Source: Sphingomonas sp. BK235 (GTDB taxonomy: Bacteria; Pseudomonadota; Alphaproteobacteria; Sphingomonadales; Sphingomonadaceae). From it: a DNA stretch of 64,000 bases. The stretch is from positions 248,001-312,000 of the forward strand of contig NZ_SLXN01000005.1 in assembly GCF_004345855.1 (NCBI RefSeq), in the 5' to 3' direction. The notes beneath the pieces were generated by a model. It made no database searches and was not told the DNA's origin. It saw nothing but the letters and a program-made list of their open reading frames with translations. Positions within the stretch are counted from its first letter, which is position 1. Every line of letters begins with the position of its first letter. The position numbers and the translations under genes were made by a program. Positions 15,405-23,957 of this stretch are shown piece by piece.

Positions 15405-17945
15405 ATGACGCCGGAATCGTCCACCGCCGACAGGATCGATCGCGAGCGCCAGCGCCTCGAGGCGCTGGCGCGTCTCCAGATCCTCGACACGCCGCCCGAG
15501 GCAATGTTCGACGAGATCACGCGGGTCGCCGCGCTCGCGCTCGGCGCGCAGCATAGCGCGGTAACGTTGATCGACGACCGGCGTGCCTGGTTCAAGTCGC
15601 ACCACGCCTTCCCCGCCGGTGAAGTGGAGCGCGACGATTCGTTCTGCCGCCTGACTTTGGGGTCGCGCGACCTGCTCGTCATCCCCGACCTGGCCGGCGA
15701 CGACCGCTTCGTCGATCATCCGATGGTGTGCGGCGAGCTCGGGCTGCGGTTCTACGCGGGCGCACCGCTGGTCAGCGCGGACGGCCATCATCTCGGCGCG
15801 TTGTGCGTGCTCGACACGCGGCGGCGCGCCGGCCTGTCGCTGGGCGAGCGCCAGATCCTGCGCGGGCTCGCCGCCACCGTCGTGGAGCTGATCGAGGCGC
15901 GCCGGTTGCGCACCGTGGGCGCGATCGCGAGCCAGGTGGTGGAGAGCGCGCCCAACGCGGTGATCTGCACCGATCACGACGGCACGATCCTGTTCGCCAA
16001 TACGCGGGCTGCGTCGATGTTCGGCATCGCGCTCGACGCGCTGCTCGGCGCCGCGGTGGCGCGCTTCATCCCGGGCTGGGACGAGGCGACCCGTGCCGCG
16101 GCGGAGAATGGCGGACGGCTCGCCGGCCAGCCGCTGGAGGCGCGCCGCGCCTCGGGCGAAGGGGTGCCGGTCGAGCTGACGCTCGGGCGCTGCGGCTTCG
16201 GCGCGCCCTCGGGCTATGCGGTGATCGTCAGCGACGATCGCGCGCGCCGAGCGCTGGAGCGCGAGAACGAGGCGGCGCAGGCGTTTCTCGAGGCGGTGAT
16301 CGAGCATCTGCCCGCGATGCTGTTCGTCAAGGATGCGGCGACCGGACGCTACCTGCTCACCAACCGCGCCGGCGAGCAACTGTCCGGACGCCCGCGCGAG
16401 GAACTGATCGGCCGCACCGCGCGCGAGCTCTACCCCTGGCTGGGCGATCATTACGAGGCGCAGGACCGCGCCGCGCTCGCCAACCCCGACGAGGCGCAGC
16501 GGTTCGAGAACGACTTCATCCGCTGCGACGGAACCCGGGTGAGCCTGCGCACGACGCGGATGGTGCTCGACGGGCCGGACCGGCCGCGGCAATATATCCT
16601 GGGCCTGTCCGAGGACGTCACCGAGGTACGCCGCGCCGAGGCCGAGGTGCTCAAGCTGGCGCATTTCGACTCGCTCACGGGGCTGGTCAACCGCCACAGC
16701 TACGTCGATCGGCTCAACGATCTGGTCGCCGCGGGCACCAGCTTCGCGCTGCTCGCGGTCGACCTCGACCGGTTCAAGTCGGTCAACGATCAGTTCGGCC
16801 ATGTCGTCGGCGACCTGGTGCTGGCGCAGGTGGGCGAGCGGTTGCAGGGGCTCGTCACCGCGACCGACCTGGTCGCGCGCGTCGGCGGCGACGAGTTCGT
16901 GATCCTGCTGATCGAGGATGATCCCGCGGCGCGCGCGCGCGGTGTCGCCGAGGCGACGGTGGCGGCGCTGGCACAGCCGTTCGTCACCGCGATGGGCACC
17001 GCGTTCCTGGGCGCGAGCGTCGGCATCGTGCTCGCGCCGTCGCACGCCGCGACCACCGCCGAGCTGCGCCACTGCGGCGATCTCGCGCTGTATCGCGCCA
17101 AGGCGACGCCGCATGCCTCGATCTGCCTCTACCATCCCGCGATGGAGGCGGCGGCGCGCGACCGCCGCGCGCTGGAGATCGACCTGCGCGACGCGCTCGC
17201 GCGCGGCGAGATCACGCTCCACTATCAGCCGGTGCTCAAGGTCGACACGGGCGAGATCGTCACCGTCGAGGCACTGGCGCGCTGGACCCATCCGACGCGC
17301 GGGCCGGTGCGTCCCGACGTGTTCATCGCCATCGCGGAGGAGAGCGGGCTGATCGTCCCGCTCGGCGCCGCGCTGCTGCGCCAGGCGTGCCGCGACGCGA
17401 TGGGCTGGCCCGACCGGATCAGCGTCGCGGTCAACCTGTCGCCGATCCAGTTCCACGCCGGTGACGTCTACACGACGGTGATGGACGCGCTGGCCGTGAC
17501 CGGATTGCCGCCGCACCGCCTCAAGCTGGAGATCACCGAGGGCGTGCTGATCCGCGACGTCGAGCGGACCTTCGTCGAGCTGGAGCGGCTGCGTGCGCAG
17601 GGGATCAAGATCCTGATGGACGATTTCGGCACGGGCTATTCCTCGCTGAGCTATTTCGAGCGCTTCCCGTTCGACAAGGTGAAGATCGACCAATCGTTCG
17701 TGCGCGGGCTGGACAGCACGCGCGCGGCGGGGGCGATCATCAAGGCGATCGTCGGGCTGGGCGAGGCGCTGGGGATCAGCATCGTCGCCGAAGGCGTGGA
17801 GACCTGCGCGCAGCGCGACGCGCTGGTGCTGGCGGGCTGCACGCACCTCCAGGGCTATCTGTTCAGCCGCCCCGTCAGCGCGGAGCGGATCGCCGCGCTC
17901 ACCGGCCCCGGCGGTCCGCGCGACCTGCGCGCGATCGCGGCGTAG
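15405..17945 (+). CDS. GAF-PAS-PAS-GGDEF-EAL c-di-GMP turnover protein
   Basis: An 846-residue cytoplasmic protein. GAF about 25-165 (with SFCRLTL and GAPLVSADGHHLGALCVLD), PAS about 172-280, PAS about 292-408 (ILGLSEDVTEVRRAE), GGDEF about 412-575 and EAL about 588-835. The cyclase signature is an intact GGDEF at 494-498. The product-inhibition I-site RxxD is altered to Thr485-Ala-Thr-Asp488. The phosphodiesterase signature is intact: EAL 622-624, NLSPIQF, DDFGTGYSS, KIDQSF and QGYLFSRP. Both activities are possible, with sensing through GAF/PAS. It lies downstream of the LOV kinase on the same strand but behind a 263-bp structured leader, so co-transcription is uncertain. Confidence 0.95.
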   Translation: MTPESSTADRIDRERQRLEALARLQILDTPPEAMFDEITRVAALALGAQHSAVTLIDDRRAWFKSHHAFPAGEVERDDSFCRLTLGSRDLLVIPDLAGDDRFVDHPMVCGELGLRFYAGAPLVSADGHHLGALCVLDTRRRAGLSLGERQILRGLAATVVELIEARRLRTVGAIASQVVESAPNAVICTDHDGTILFANTRAASMFGIALDALLGAAVARFIPGWDEATRAAAENGGRLAGQPLEARRASGEGVPVELTLGRCGFGAPSGYAVIVSDDRARRALERENEAAQAFLEAVIEHLPAMLFVKDAATGRYLLTNRAGEQLSGRPREELIGRTARELYPWLGDHYEAQDRAALANPDEAQRFENDFIRCDGTRVSLRTTRMVLDGPDRPRQYILGLSEDVTEVRRAEAEVLKLAHFDSLTGLVNRHSYVDRLNDLVAAGTSFALLAVDLDRFKSVNDQFGHVVGDLVLAQVGERLQGLVTATDLVARVGGDEFVILLIEDDPAARARGVAEATVAALAQPFVTAMGTAFLGASVGIVLAPSHAATTAELRHCGDLALYRAKATPHASICLYHPAMEAAARDRRALEIDLRDALARGEITLHYQPVLKVDTGEIVTVEALARWTHPTRGPVRPDVFIAIAEESGLIVPLGAALLRQACRDAMGWPDRISVAVNLSPIQFHAGDVYTTVMDALAVTGLPPHRLKLEITEGVLIRDVERTFVELERLRAQGIKILMDDFGTGYSSLSYFERFPFDKVKIDQSFVRGLDSTRAAGAIIKAIVGLGEALGISIVAEGVETCAQRDALVLAGCTHLQGYLFSRPVSAERIAALTGPGGPRDLRAIAA

Positions 17946-17953
17946 CGCACGGG

Positions 17954-17980
17954 GCGGCGCGGGATTCGATTTCGCGCCGC
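17954..17980 (+). terminator. Possible terminator hairpin after GGDEF-EAL gene
   Basis: 8-bp stem GCGGCGCG / CGCGCCGC with an 11-nt AT-rich loop, starting 8 bp after the stop codon. No T-run follows, so this is tentative. Confidence 0.35.
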
Positions 17981-18073
17981 GCGGGCCGAATTTGATCGTG
18001 CCGATGCCACGCTCCGTCGCGTGGTGCGCCTATGATGGGGCGTGACCCGCCGTCGCGGCGGGTGGGGACGGGC

Positions 18074-18484
18074 ATGGACGAGTGGATCAGGCCGTGGCGG
18101 CGCTATGCCGAGACGCACGGGCGCGCCTCGCGGCGCGAGTATCTCGCCTTTCACGCGGGCGCGGCGCTGGTCCTCGCGGTCGCGGTGGTCGTGGCGCATC
18201 TGGCCGAGGACGCCGCCGCCTGGCTGATCGCGACGCTGCGGCTCGGTGAGAGCAACGCCGCGGCGCTGCTGCTGTTCGCGCTGATGCTGCTGCCGCTGCT
18301 GGTGGCGTTGCTGCTGCTGATACCGAGCCTCGCGGTCAGCCTGCGCCGGCTCCGCGATCTCGGGCGCTCGCCGCGCTGGCTCGTGCTGCTCGCGCTGCCG
18401 TTCGGCGGGATCGCGCTGGCCCTCGCGCTCGCGCTGCTGCCGAGCCCGCGCGGTGCGGCCCCGACCGCGACCGCGGCGGCGTGA
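18074..18484 (+). CDS. DUF805 membrane protein
   Basis: A 136-residue inner-membrane protein starting MDEWIRPWRRYAETHGRASRREY, the DUF805 hallmark (W/F-RPWRRYA, then G-R-x-S-R-x-E-Y/F). Hydrophobic segments lie at about 25-50, 65-90 and 105-125, and RRLRDLGRSPRW corresponds to the family's R-R-L-H-D-x-G-R-S motif, with Arg in place of His. Function is unknown. It forms a tandem with the next DUF805 gene; a third copy is at 41005. Confidence 0.88.
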   Translation: MDEWIRPWRRYAETHGRASRREYLAFHAGAALVLAVAVVVAHLAEDAAAWLIATLRLGESNAAALLLFALMLLPLLVALLLLIPSLAVSLRRLRDLGRSPRWLVLLALPFGGIALALALALLPSPRGAAPTATAAA

Positions 18485-18543
18485 CACCGGTCGGCGCACC
18501 GCGAGCGCCACACTCCCCCTGCGCATCCGATGAGAGGGAAGCC

Positions 18544-18927
18544 ATGATCGACTATCTCACGCGACCGTTCCGGCTCTACGCGTCGTTCGGCGGGCGCTCG
18601 ACGCGGCGCGAATATTGGCTGTTCGTTCTGGTCGTGCTCGCCGGACTGGTTGTGGCGGGCGCGCTGATGGAGGTCGGCCGCGCGCCGGGGAGCAAGGATC
18701 CCAGCACGTTGGGCATCGCGGCGGCCGCGCTGTGGCTGTGCGCCATGCTGCTGCCCGGGCTCGCGGTGCGGGTGCGGCGGCTGCACGACTTCGATCTGTC
18801 GGGCTGGTGGGTGATCGCGACGCTGGTGCCGTTCATCGGCTTCCTCGTCGCCATCTTCATCGGGCTGCGCGCGGGCGAAGCGACCGAGAACCGCTTCGGC
18901 CCCGACCCGCGCCGCGTCGCCGGCTGA
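18544..18927 (+). CDS. DUF805 membrane protein
   Basis: A 127-residue paralogue of the preceding protein: MIDYLTRPFRLYASFGGRST, then RREYWLFVLV, three membrane segments, and the motif VRRLHDFDLSGWW followed by the typical C-terminus GEATENRFGPDPR. GAGAGGGAAG lies just before the ATG. The frame is open upstream to 18481, overlapping the previous stop, but the conserved N-terminus fixes the start here. Family function is unknown. It ends 7 bp before the convergent aldo/keto reductase gene. Confidence 0.9.
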   Translation: MIDYLTRPFRLYASFGGRSTRREYWLFVLVVLAGLVVAGALMEVGRAPGSKDPSTLGIAAAALWLCAMLLPGLAVRVRRLHDFDLSGWWVIATLVPFIGFLVAIFIGLRAGEATENRFGPDPRRVAG

Positions 18928-18934
18928 GCGCGGG

Positions 18935-19885
18935 TCAGGCGCCCGCGTCGGTCAGGCGCGCGCGCTGCTCGGGCGACAGCGTCAGCGTCATCGCGCCGAG
19001 CAGGTCTTCCGCCTGCGCGGCCGAGGTGGCGCTGGCGATCGGCGCGGTGACGCCCGGCTGCGCGATCAGCCAGGCGAGCGACACCTGCGCCAGCGTCGCA
19101 CCCGTCTCCGCCGCGACCGCGTCGAGCGCGGACAGGATCGCGGCGCCATTGCCCTCGAGCAGCTCGGCCATCTGCCCGCCGCGCACGCTCTTCGTCAGAT
19201 CGTCGCGGGTGCGGTATTTGCCGGTCAGGAAGCCGCGCGCGAGCCCGAGATAGGGCAGCACGCCGATATTCTCGGTGACGCAATAATCCTGCAGCTCGCC
19301 CTCGAACCTGTGGCGGCTGACCAGATTATATTCGGGCTGGAGCACCTGATAGTGCGGCAGTCCGGCGGCGCGGGCGCCCTCCACCGCCGATTTGAGCCGC
19401 GCCGCGTGGAAGTTGGAGGCGCCGAGCACGCGCACCTTGCCCGCCTCGACCAGTCGCGCGAACGCGTCGGCGACCGCCTCCTGCGGCTGCGTCTCGTCGT
19501 CGCGGTGCGCGTAATAGAGGTCGATGCGGTCGGTGCCGAGCCGGCGCAGCGACGCCTCGCACGCCGCCGCGATCCGCGCGGGGGCCAGCCCCTCGCCTCC
19601 TTCGCCGGGGAGCATCCCCATCTTGGTGGCGATCAGCACGCGGTCGCGCTGGCCGCTCGCGCGCAGCCACTCGCCGATCAACGTCTCCGACTCGCCGCCG
19701 CTATGGCCGTCGACCCAGGCGGAATAAGCGTCGGCGGTGTCGATCATCGTGCCCCCGCCCGCGACGAAGGCGTCGAGCACCGCGAAGCTGGCGGCGCGGT
19801 CGGCGGTCCAGCCGAACACGTTGCCGCCGAGCACCAGCGGCGCGATCTTGAGGTCGGAGGCGCCGAGGCGGCGAAGGTCGGTCAT
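18935..19885 (-). CDS. Aldo/keto reductase
   Basis: A 316-residue NAD(P)H-dependent aldo/keto reductase with a (beta/alpha)8 fold. The catalytic tetrad is visible: Asp49 (MIDTADAY), Tyr54, Lys88 (VLIATKMG) and His127 (IDLYYAHRDD). The C-terminal cofactor region includes GVTAPIASATSAAQAEDLLGA cut at the usual position. The N-terminus LGASDLKIAPLVLGGNVFGW places it with the YghZ/Tas-like aldo/keto reductases. The natural substrate cannot be told from sequence. It stands alone, convergent with DUF805. Confidence 0.92.
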   Translation of the reverse strand: MTDLRRLGASDLKIAPLVLGGNVFGWTADRAASFAVLDAFVAGGGTMIDTADAYSAWVDGHSGGESETLIGEWLRASGQRDRVLIATKMGMLPGEGGEGLAPARIAAACEASLRRLGTDRIDLYYAHRDDETQPQEAVADAFARLVEAGKVRVLGASNFHAARLKSAVEGARAAGLPHYQVLQPEYNLVSRHRFEGELQDYCVTENIGVLPYLGLARGFLTGKYRTRDDLTKSVRGGQMAELLEGNGAAILSALDAVAAETGATLAQVSLAWLIAQPGVTAPIASATSAAQAEDLLGAMTLTLSPEQRARLTDAGA

Positions 19886-19949
19886 GATGTCATCTCGGAC
19901 GGGCGACCGCCGCCGCCACGCGGGCGCGCGGCGGCGGTCTCGGTCAGGC

Positions 19950-20243
19950 TTAGCGGTCGCGCAGGCTCTCGCCGGCGCGCACCATCGCGTTGCCGGTGGC
20001 GTCGGCGGCGCGGTCGCCCGAGTTGCTCAGCGCGGCACCGGTGCGGTCGAGGCTGTTCTCGGCCGAGTTGAGCGCGCGATCGGTCGCGGCATCGACGTCG
20101 TCGACCGCGTTGGAGGTGGTGGCGGCGGTGTCCGCGGCGATCGTGTTCGCGGCGGCGGCGGACTGGTCCTGCGCCTTCTCGCTGCAGGCGGCGAGCCCCA
20201 GCGCGGTGGTGGCGGCGAGGGCGGCGATCAGCGTGCGCTTCAT
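19950..20243 (-). CDS. Small lipoprotein, coiled Ala/Asp-rich
   Basis: A 97-residue predicted lipoprotein: MKRTLIAALAATTALGLAAC, with lipobox LAAC at Cys20, then a hydrophilic Ala/Asp/Asn-rich helix with repeated DRALNSAENSLDRTGAALSN-like blocks, similar in style to Lpp-like or stress-related entericidin/CsbD-like peptides. The second of two close ATGs is chosen because GGGGAG is 8 nt upstream of it but only 2 nt from the first. No named family recognised. Confidence 0.75.
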   Translation of the reverse strand: MKRTLIAALAATTALGLAACSEKAQDQSAAAANTIAADTAATTSNAVDDVDAATDRALNSAENSLDRTGAALSNSGDRAADATGNAMVRAGESLRDR

Positions 20244-20360
20244 GGACATATCTCCCCTGTCGTTACGCCGGCACAATAGCCGGGGGTGGGGCGCGAACGC
20301 GGCAGCAGGGGGAAAGGGTCCAAAGGAGGGGGCGGGTCCAAGCGAAGGGAGGGGGCGCTA

Positions 20361-20460
20361 CTCCCTCCCCTTCAGGGGAGGGCCGGGGTGGGGCCTGTCC
20401 ACGAGCGCGGCATTCGCGGAGAGCCCCCACCCCCGACCCCTCCCCTGAAGGGGAGGGGAG
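20361..20460. repeat. Palindromic element, family D (CTCCCCTTCAGGGG type)
   Basis: 100 bp with arms beginning CTCCCTCCCCTTCAGGGGAG and ending CCTGAAGGGGAGGGGAG. Inner parts GGCCGGGGTGGGG and CCCCCACCCCCGACC also pair. Each arm is itself palindromic around TTCAGG/CCTGAA. It lies 40 bp upstream of the 20-bp operator of the met cluster. Confidence 0.7.
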
Positions 20461-20500
20461 ATGAACGCGTTTGCTCCCCCGCCATCCATCGTTTGACCTC

Positions 20501-20520
20501 ATATAAAGATATCTTTATAT
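20501..20520. promoter_or_regulatory. Perfect 20-bp palindrome, candidate SahR-type operator
   Basis: ATATAAAGATATCTTTATAT, a perfect dyad that stands out sharply in GC-rich DNA, 11 bp before the start of the ArsR-methyltransferase gene. From memory, the operators reported for the ArsR-type SAH sensor SahR in proteobacteria have this AT-rich GATATC-centred form upstream of methionine-cycle genes. Its placement suggests autoregulation and control of metF and perhaps metH. Confidence 0.8.
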
Positions 20521-20531
20521 CTGCTCGCCGG

Positions 20532-21482
20532 ATGAAACACGCCCTCGCCATCTTCAGCGCGCTCGCCGACTCCTCACGGCTGCGCATCGTCGCGCTGCTC
20601 GGCGCGATGGAGCTGTCGGTCGGCGAGCTGGCGCAGGTGCTGGGGCAGAGCCAGCCGCGCGTGTCGCGCCACGTCAAGATCCTGTGCGACGCCGGTCTGG
20701 CCGAGCGGCGCAAGGAGGGCAGCTGGGTGTTCGTCGCGCTCGGCGACCGCGCGCGGCTCGGGCCGGTGCTGGCCGCGCTCGACTCGCTCGGCGTCACCGA
20801 GGAGGCCGCGGCGGACCTCGCGCGGCTGGCGGCGGTGCGCGCCGACCGCGCCGCGGCGGCGGCGGGCTGGTTCGAGGCGAACGCCGCCGAGTGGGACGCG
20901 ATCCGATCGCTCCACGTCGCCGAGGAGCAGGTCGAGGCGGCGATGCGCGACGTGCTCGCCGACGCGCCGCTCGGGCGGCTGATCGACATCGGCACCGGCA
21001 CCGGGCGGATGATCGAGCTGTTCGCGCCCGCCGCCACGCACGCGCTGGGGATCGACAAGAGCAGCGAGATGCTGCGGCTGGCGCGCGCCAAGCTGGGCGA
21101 GCAGGGGCTCGCCAACGCCGAGCTGCGCCAGGCCGATCTCTACGCGCTGCCGCTCGGCGACGGCGCGGCGGACGTCGCGATCCTGCACCACGTGCTGCAT
21201 TTCGCGCAGCAGCCCGGCGCCGCGATCGCCGAGGCGGCGCGCGTGCTGGCGACGGGCGGGCGGCTGCTGATCGCGGACTTCGCGCCGCACGACCGCGAGG
21301 AGCTGCGCGCGCGCGACGCGCACACGCGGCTGGGCTTCGCCGACGCGCAGATCGAGCGCTGGTTCGCCGCCGCCGGGCTGCTGCCGGCGCGGACCGAGAC
21401 GCTCGAGGGCGGCGAACTGACGGTGAAATTGTGGCTCGGCCGGAAGGCCGGCGAGCCGTGGCGAGAGGTGAAGGCGGCATGA
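20532..21482 (+). CDS. ArsR-family regulator fused to SAM-dependent methyltransferase domain (SahR-like)
   Basis: A 316-residue fusion. Residues 1-90 form an ArsR winged helix (MKHALAIFSALADSSRLRIV, recognition helix LGQSQPRVSRHVKIL, wing GSWVFVAL). Residues about 115-310 form a class I methyltransferase fold with the SAM/SAH-binding loop LIDIGTGTGRMIELF, then LGIDKSSEML and HHVLHF. No metal-binding Cys motif of classical ArsR is seen. Such fusions beside metF/metH act as S-adenosylhomocysteine-responsive repressors, so the methyltransferase domain is probably the sensor. The stop overlaps the metF start (ATGA), so the regulator and MetF are co-translated. The start is set by the HTH; the upstream open frame runs through repeats. 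Confidence 0.9.
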   Translation: MKHALAIFSALADSSRLRIVALLGAMELSVGELAQVLGQSQPRVSRHVKILCDAGLAERRKEGSWVFVALGDRARLGPVLAALDSLGVTEEAAADLARLAAVRADRAAAAAGWFEANAAEWDAIRSLHVAEEQVEAAMRDVLADAPLGRLIDIGTGTGRMIELFAPAATHALGIDKSSEMLRLARAKLGEQGLANAELRQADLYALPLGDGAADVAILHHVLHFAQQPGAAIAEAARVLATGGRLLIADFAPHDREELRARDAHTRLGFADAQIERWFAAAGLLPARTETLEGGELTVKLWLGRKAGEPWREVKAA

Positions 21483-22420
21483 CATTCTCGGTCAACCAGC
21501 TCGAGGAGGCGCGCCGCGCCTTGGACGCGCCGCTCTACGCCGACGTCGGCGGCGACGTGGACGTCAGCTTCGAATTCTCGCCGCCCAAGAGCGAGAAGTC
21601 GGAGGAGACGCTGTGGCAGTCGATCGAGACGCTCTGCCCGCTTGGGCCGCGCTTCCTCTCGGTCACCTATGGCGCGGGCGGGTCGACGCGTGACCGCACC
21701 CACGCCACCGTCGCGCGGATCGCGCGCGAGACCGCCGTGCCCGCCGCGGCGCACCTCACCTGCGTCGAGGCGACGCGCGAGGAGATCGACGCGGTCGCGC
21801 AGGAATATTGGGCCGCGGGGGTGCGCCACATCGTGGCGCTGCGCGGCGACCCGCCCGCGGGCGCGGCGGACTATGCGCCGCACCCCGGCGGCTATGAGAA
21901 TGCCGCCGCGCTGGTGGCGGGGCTGCGCCGGCTCCATCCGTTCGAGATCTCGGTGGCGGCCTATCCCGAATGCCACCCCAGCTCGGCCGATCTCGCCGGC
22001 GACCTCGACAATCTCAAGCGCAAGCTCGACGCCGGCGCCAACCGCGCGATCACGCAGTTCTTCTTCGAGGCGGAGACCTTCTTCCGCTACCGCGACGCGG
22101 CGGCGGCGGCGGGGATCACGGCCGAGATCGTGCCCGGCATCATGCCGATCGGCAGCTTCGCGGGGGTGCAGCGGATGGCGGCGATGTGCCGCACCGACGT
22201 GCCGGGCTGGCTGGTGCGGCTGTTCGAGGGACTCGACGACCTGCCCGCCGCGCGCCAGCTGGTGGCGGCGACGGTGGCCGCCGAGCTGTGCCGCAAGCTC
22301 TACGCCGGCGGGGTCAAGCAGCTCCACTTCTACACGATGAACAAGGCCGAGCTGAGCTACGCGATCTGCCACCTGCTGGGCGTGCGGGCGGCACCGCGGC
22401 GAGCGGTAGCGGCGGCGTGA
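21479..22420 (+). CDS. metF: Methylenetetrahydrofolate reductase
   Basis: A 313-residue FAD enzyme that reduces 5,10-methylene-THF to 5-methyl-THF, the methyl donor for MetH. Motifs: VSFEFSPPKSEKSEETLW at the N-terminus, FLSVTYGAGGSTRD, HLTCVEATREE, HIVALRGDPP (family RGDPP), AAYPECHP, and QFFFEAETFFRY. The ATG overlaps the regulator's stop by 4 bp, so it is the second gene of that operon. Length is typical for bacterial MetF. The family A repeat at 22492 separates it from the first metH gene. Confidence 0.96.
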   Translation: MTFSVNQLEEARRALDAPLYADVGGDVDVSFEFSPPKSEKSEETLWQSIETLCPLGPRFLSVTYGAGGSTRDRTHATVARIARETAVPAAAHLTCVEATREEIDAVAQEYWAAGVRHIVALRGDPPAGAADYAPHPGGYENAAALVAGLRRLHPFEISVAAYPECHPSSADLAGDLDNLKRKLDAGANRAITQFFFEAETFFRYRDAAAAAGITAEIVPGIMPIGSFAGVQRMAAMCRTDVPGWLVRLFEGLDDLPAARQLVAATVAAELCRKLYAGGVKQLHFYTMNKAELSYAICHLLGVRAAPRRAVAAA

Positions 22421-22491
22421 CCTTCGAGCCTCCACTGCAAGGCGGGGCTGTTGCTTATGGCTCGGCGCGCACCGAACGCTTGTGCCCCACC

Positions 22492-22585
22492 GTCATCCCG
22501 GCCTTGAGCCGGGATCCATGGCTCCGCGGGAACGATGGCTCGGGCGTGCGCGGCACCATGGATCCCGGCTCAAGGCCGGGATGAC
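22492..22585. repeat. 94-bp palindromic element, family A
   Basis: Perfectly matched arms of 30 bp: GTCATCCCGGCCTTGAGCCG at the left, GGCTCAAGGCCGGGATGAC at the right, ending in CCATGG symmetry inside. It lies between metF and the first metH gene. Confidence 0.85.
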
Positions 22586-22633
22586 GGACCAGGTCTGATG
22601 CGCGGAAGCTGCACGAATTGACTTACGCGATAC

Positions 22634-22656
22634 TCCTCCCCGCCACGCGGGGAGGA
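22634..22656. repeat. Short CG-rich hairpin (family E arm) before metH part 1
   Basis: TCCTCCCC, loop gccacgc, GGGGAGGA. It resembles the ends of the longer element at 23751-23957. The right arm supplies the GGAGGA ribosome-binding sequence 12 nt before the ATG at 22669. Confidence 0.5.
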
Positions 22657-22668
22657 TCGGAGATTGAG

Positions 22669-23715
22669 ATGACCCCACGTGACACCTTCCTCGCCGAGGC
22701 GGCGAAGCGGATCCTGATCACCGACGGCGCCTTCGGCACCGAGATCCAGAACTGGAAGCTCTCCGAGGCGGACTATGCCGGCGCGCTGACGCTGGGCCAC
22801 GACCAGAAGGGCAACAACGACATCCTCGCGCTGACCAAGCCCGAGGTGCCCGAGTCGATCCACCGCGCCTATTTCGCGGCGGGCGCGGACATCGCCGAGA
22901 CCAACACCTTCTCCGCCAACCGCATCAGCCAGGCCGATTACGGCGCCGAGGGGCTGGTGCGCGAGATCAACGTCGAGAGCGCGCGCCTCGCCCGCCGCCT
23001 CGCCGACGAGTTTCAGGCGAAGGATGGCCGCCCGCGCTTCGTCGCCGGCGCGATCGGGCCGACCAACAAGACGCTGTCGCTCAGCCCCGACGTCAACGAT
23101 CCGGGCTATCGCGAGATCGACTTCGATTACCTCAAGGACGTCTACCGCGAGCAGATCGACGCCTTGGTCGAGGGCGGCGCCGACTTCGTGCTGATCGAGA
23201 CGGTGTTCGACACGCTCAACGCCAAGGCCGGCGTCATGGCGGCGATCGAGGCGGGCGAGGCGCTCGGGCGCGACCTGCCGATCATGCTGTCGATGACGCT
23301 GACCGACCTCTCCGGGCGCAACCTCTCGGGGCATACGGTGGAGGCGTTCTGGCACGCGATCCGTCATGCCAGGCCGCTGACGATCGGGCTCAACTGCTCG
23401 TTCGGCGCGGAGCAGCTGCGCCCGCACGTGCGCACGCTGAGCGGCATCTGCGACACGCTGATCATGGTCTATCCCAACGCCGGCCTGCCCAACGAGCTCG
23501 GCGCCTATGACGAGGCGCCCGCGACCACCGCGGGGCTGGTGGCGGAATGGGCCGAGGCGGGGCAGGTCAACGTGCTGGGCGGCTGCTGCGGCTCGACCCC
23601 GGCGCATATCGCCGCGATCGCCGAGCGCGTCCGCGGCGTCGCCCCGCGCGCGATCCCCGCGCCGCCGGTGCAGACGCGGCTCGCCGGGCTGGAGCCGTTC
23701 ACCATGGCGGCGTGA
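22669..23715 (+). CDS. metH: Methionine synthase, homocysteine-binding module
   Basis: A 348-residue protein equal to the N-terminal homocysteine S-methyltransferase barrel of MetH. Motifs: ILITDGAFGTEIQNW, ETNTFSANRISQADYG, GAIGPTNKTLSLSPDVNDPG, and the three zinc ligands in GLNCSFGAEQLRPHV and LGGCCGSTPAHI. It activates homocysteine for methylation by the cobalamin module encoded 254 bp downstream at 23970. The frame ends cleanly after the zinc motif, so this is a gene split at the normal domain border rather than a frameshift. The start at MTPRDTFLAEAA follows the GGAGGA hairpin. Confidence 0.95.
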   Translation: MTPRDTFLAEAAKRILITDGAFGTEIQNWKLSEADYAGALTLGHDQKGNNDILALTKPEVPESIHRAYFAAGADIAETNTFSANRISQADYGAEGLVREINVESARLARRLADEFQAKDGRPRFVAGAIGPTNKTLSLSPDVNDPGYREIDFDYLKDVYREQIDALVEGGADFVLIETVFDTLNAKAGVMAAIEAGEALGRDLPIMLSMTLTDLSGRNLSGHTVEAFWHAIRHARPLTIGLNCSFGAEQLRPHVRTLSGICDTLIMVYPNAGLPNELGAYDEAPATTAGLVAEWAEAGQVNVLGGCCGSTPAHIAAIAERVRGVAPRAIPAPPVQTRLAGLEPFTMAA

Positions 23716-23750
23716 CGGGCTAAGGGGGGCGGCGCCGCAGCCGCGCCCTC

Positions 23751-23957
23751 AATCCTCCCCGGCACGGGGAGGGGGACCGCTCGCCGCAGGCGAGTGGTGG
23801 AGGGGGCTCTCCACGCACGCTATACTCGGTAGGTTGCGACGCGCCCCATCAAGATGACCGCCGCGGAGGGGGCTCTCCACCGGCGCCAGCCTACGCGGAG
23901 AGCCCCCTCCACCCCGCGCTGCGCGCGCGGTCCCCCTCCCCGCGAGCGGGGAGGATT
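23751..23957. repeat. Long compound palindromic element, family E, between the two metH genes
   Basis: About 207 bp. Left side AATCCTCCCCGGCACGGGGA, then GGGGACCGCTCGCC and GGAGGGGGCTCTCC; right side the mirror image GGAGAGCCCCCTCCACC, GGTCCCCCTCCCC and CGGGGAGGATT. A second GGAGGGGGCTCTCCACC copy occurs in the middle. It occupies nearly the whole gap between the metH modules. Confidence 0.75.

Noticed and set aside
15234..17846. An 870-codon open frame on the minus strand
   Set aside because: Shadow of the GGDEF-EAL gene; composition is an antisense artefact and no start signal or motif is present.
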